Part shown: positions 4,946-6,092 of the stretch, piece by piece
Layout of the letters: every line of letters begins with the position of its first letter
Numbering within the stretch: position 1 is the stretch's first letter
Source of the DNA: Prevotellaceae bacterium
GTDB taxonomy: Bacteria; Bacteroidota; Bacteroidia; Bacteroidales; Bacteroidaceae
DNA: 6,092 nucleotides
Reading direction: 5' to 3'
NCBI GenBank assembly: GCA_021204715.1
Contig: JAJPYW010000169.1
Span: 1 to 6,092 of the forward strand
Notes under the pieces: generated by a model
The model's input: only the letters and a program-made list of their open reading frames with translations
Told to the model about the DNA's origin: nothing
The model's database searches: none
Made by a program: the position numbers and the translations under genes

Positions 4946-6092
4946 CCTTTCCCGTGATTTGGTTGTACAACGTGGTGTAGCGTCTTGCCACGACGCTCTC
5001 GGAGTAGTGGCCGGCCACTTTGCGCCAGGCTTGTTCGGAAAGGTTGGCATAGTCGGGCTCGGTCAATATCCAATAGATGCCGTTGGCAAAGTCTTCGGCC
5101 GACTTGTACTGCGCCACGTAGCCGTTGTGCAGGTGGTCGATCATCTCGGGGATGCCGCCCACGTTGAAGCCTACGCAAGGGATGCCGCACGCCATGGCTT
5201 CCATGATGGTGTTGGGCAGGTTGTCTTCCAACGAGGGGGTGACGTAAATGTCGACGGCGTTGTAGATGTCTATCAACTGGTGCTCGTCCATGACGTAAGG
5301 CAGGGCATAGACTTTGAAGGGCAGCAGGTTCTCCAACTGTTTCGACTGGTTGCCGAAAGCCACCACGCCGAGCGTCTCTTTCAGCCCGGGATGTTGTTCG
5401 GCCAGCAACTTGCAGGAGGTGACCAAGTAGTCGATGCCCTTGCGCTTGTCGGTAATCTTCACCGAACCGAACAGTATGAGCTTGGAGCCTTGCGGCAGGT
5501 GGCACTTCTCGCGCGCCTGCGCTTTGTCGTGGGGCTTGAACAGGTTGGTGTTGATGGGATTGGGGATGCTCGTCACGGGTTGTCCGCAAAGCAGGCCGCT
5601 CTTCTTGGCAAGCCCTTGCAACCACAGGCTGCAGGTGACGAAATGGATGTTGTAACGCCCGTATAATGCCTGCTTTTTATGGTATATGCGGTAGGAGAGG
5701 TCTTTCTTGCGGCTGTTGTAGATGAAGGGGCAGTTGTGGCACCCGCGTTCGTAAAGGGTGCAGCTGCCGGCGTAATGGCAGATGCCGGTGCAGGGCCACA
5801 TGTCGTGCATGGTCCACACCACGGGCTTGCCCGAAGCCAAAATCTTCTCGATGTTCTTCAGCGAGAGCATGCCTTGGTTTATCCAGTGCAGGTGTATCAC
5901 GTCGGCCTGGCGGAACTCGGGCAGGGAGGTGATGTCGGTGCCGGTATTGGCGATGTCGACGGCGAAGAGGGAGTGCCGCTTGTAGTGGTTGGCCCGCCAG
6001 ATGACGATGCGCTCCCATATAAACTTCCACACCAAGTACCAGTTGTGTTTCAACGCCACCACGCTGATGCGGTCGCTCTGCTTGTCGCGCAC
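4938..6092 (-). CDS. Glycosyltransferase family 4 (GT-B fold), 5' end cut off by window edge
   Basis: This is a retaining-type glycosyltransferase expected in assembly of a capsule, exopolysaccharide or O-antigen. I read 384 residues to the TGA at 4938-4940. The first codon in the window, GTG at 6090-6092, is internal: the opening strand and glycine-rich loop of the N-terminal domain are missing, probably several tens of residues. DVIHLHW (64-70) and VWTMHDMWPCTG (92-103) belong to the acceptor domain, followed by a five-cysteine cluster (101-121). SIPNPINTNLF (175-185) is the linker. ILFGSVKITDKRKG (206-219) and VTPSLEDNLPNTIMEAMACG (284-303) form the donor site; in the E-x7-E motif the first acid is Asp290 and the second Glu298. 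GFNVGGIPEMI (308-318) is typical of the family. It precedes and overlaps the GT2 gene by 8 nt, so the two are surely co-transcribed; the operon's promoter lies outside the window. Confidence 0.95.
   Translation of the reverse strand: MRDKQSDRISVVALKHNWYLVWKFIWERIVIWRANHYKRHSLFAVDIANTGTDITSLPEFRQADVIHLHWINQGMLSLKNIEKILASGKPVVWTMHDMWPCTGICHYAGSCTLYERGCHNCPFIYNSRKKDLSYRIYHKKQALYGRYNIHFVTCSLWLQGLAKKSGLLCGQPVTSIPNPINTNLFKPHDKAQAREKCHLPQGSKLILFGSVKITDKRKGIDYLVTSCKLLAEQHPGLKETLGVVAFGNQSKQLENLLPFKVYALPYVMDEHQLIDIYNAVDIYVTPSLEDNLPNTIMEAMACGIPCVGFNVGGIPEMIDHLHNGYVAQYKSAEDFANGIYWILTEPDYANLSEQAWRKVAGHYSESVVARRYTTLYNQITGKDA

Noticed and set aside
4946..5050. Longer start for the GT2 gene at 5050
   Set aside because: It would overlap the GT4 gene by more than 100 nt. 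The extra residues have no similarity to GT2 proteins, and the ATGCGTGA overlap gives a better start.
4771..5625. 284-codon minus-strand frame overlapping both glycosyltransferases
   Set aside because: It is Arg/His/Pro-rich, in another frame of two clear genes, and is a shadow.
6090..6092. GTG at the window edge as the start of the GT4 gene
   Set aside because: The GT-B N-terminal domain is incomplete from here, so the codon is internal and the gene begins outside the window.
1..6092. Mobile element, CRISPR, tRNA, defence or other novel multigene system
   Set aside because: No transposase, integrase, direct-repeat array, tRNA-like structure or unusual gene cluster was seen on either strand. 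All large genes belong to known families.

Overview
The window looks like ordinary chromosomal DNA from a member of the Bacteroidales (Bacteroides/Prevotella-type). The evidence is the style of the proteins (an ATP-type PEP carboxykinase starting [10 protein letters not shown], an FKBP lipoprotein, a cysteine-poor sirtuin, a cysteine-rich GT4 glycosyltransferase). The promoters also fit: each visible one has the Bacteroidetes -7 pattern TAnnTTTG instead of a sigma70 -10 box, and Shine-Dalgarno sequences are mostly absent. Genes are fairly GC-rich and the spaces between them are clearly AT-rich.

Layout, left to right. (1) 1-1291, minus: pckA, ATP-dependent phosphoenolpyruvate carboxykinase, cut by the left edge with about the last 105 residues missing. 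(2) 1292-1627: intergenic region holding the pckA promoter, a 15-bp palindrome upstream of its -7 box and the terminator of the next gene. (3) 1628-2092, minus: a complete Lrp/AsnC-family regulator with its own promoter. (4) 2242-3123, minus: an FKBP-type peptidyl-prolyl isomerase made as a lipoprotein, with a strong hairpin 5 nt after its stop and a promoter that rules out the longer start. (5) 3124-3312: divergent promoter region. (6) 3313-4026, plus: a Sir2-family NAD-dependent protein deacylase lacking the usual four zinc cysteines. (7) 4052-4945 and 4938-6092, minus: a GT2 and a GT4 glycosyltransferase overlapping by 8 nt, the downstream end of a polysaccharide operon that continues past the right edge. 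The GT2 gene converges on the sirtuin gene with a 25-bp gap that carries a hairpin.

How the genes relate: the first four are separate units. pckA is central carbon metabolism, and in Bacteroidales it usually runs in the carboxylating direction feeding succinate formation. The Lrp-type gene beside it may or may not control it. The FKBP protein is an envelope folding factor, the sirtuin links NAD+ to lysine deacylation, and the glycosyltransferase pair belongs to surface polysaccharide assembly.

I found no mobile element, CRISPR array, RNA gene or defence system, and nothing that looks like a new multigene system. The points most worth a second look are a promoter module shared by pckA and the FKBP gene, the palindrome at the pckA promoter, the cysteine cluster in the GT4 protein and the missing zinc ligands in the sirtuin.
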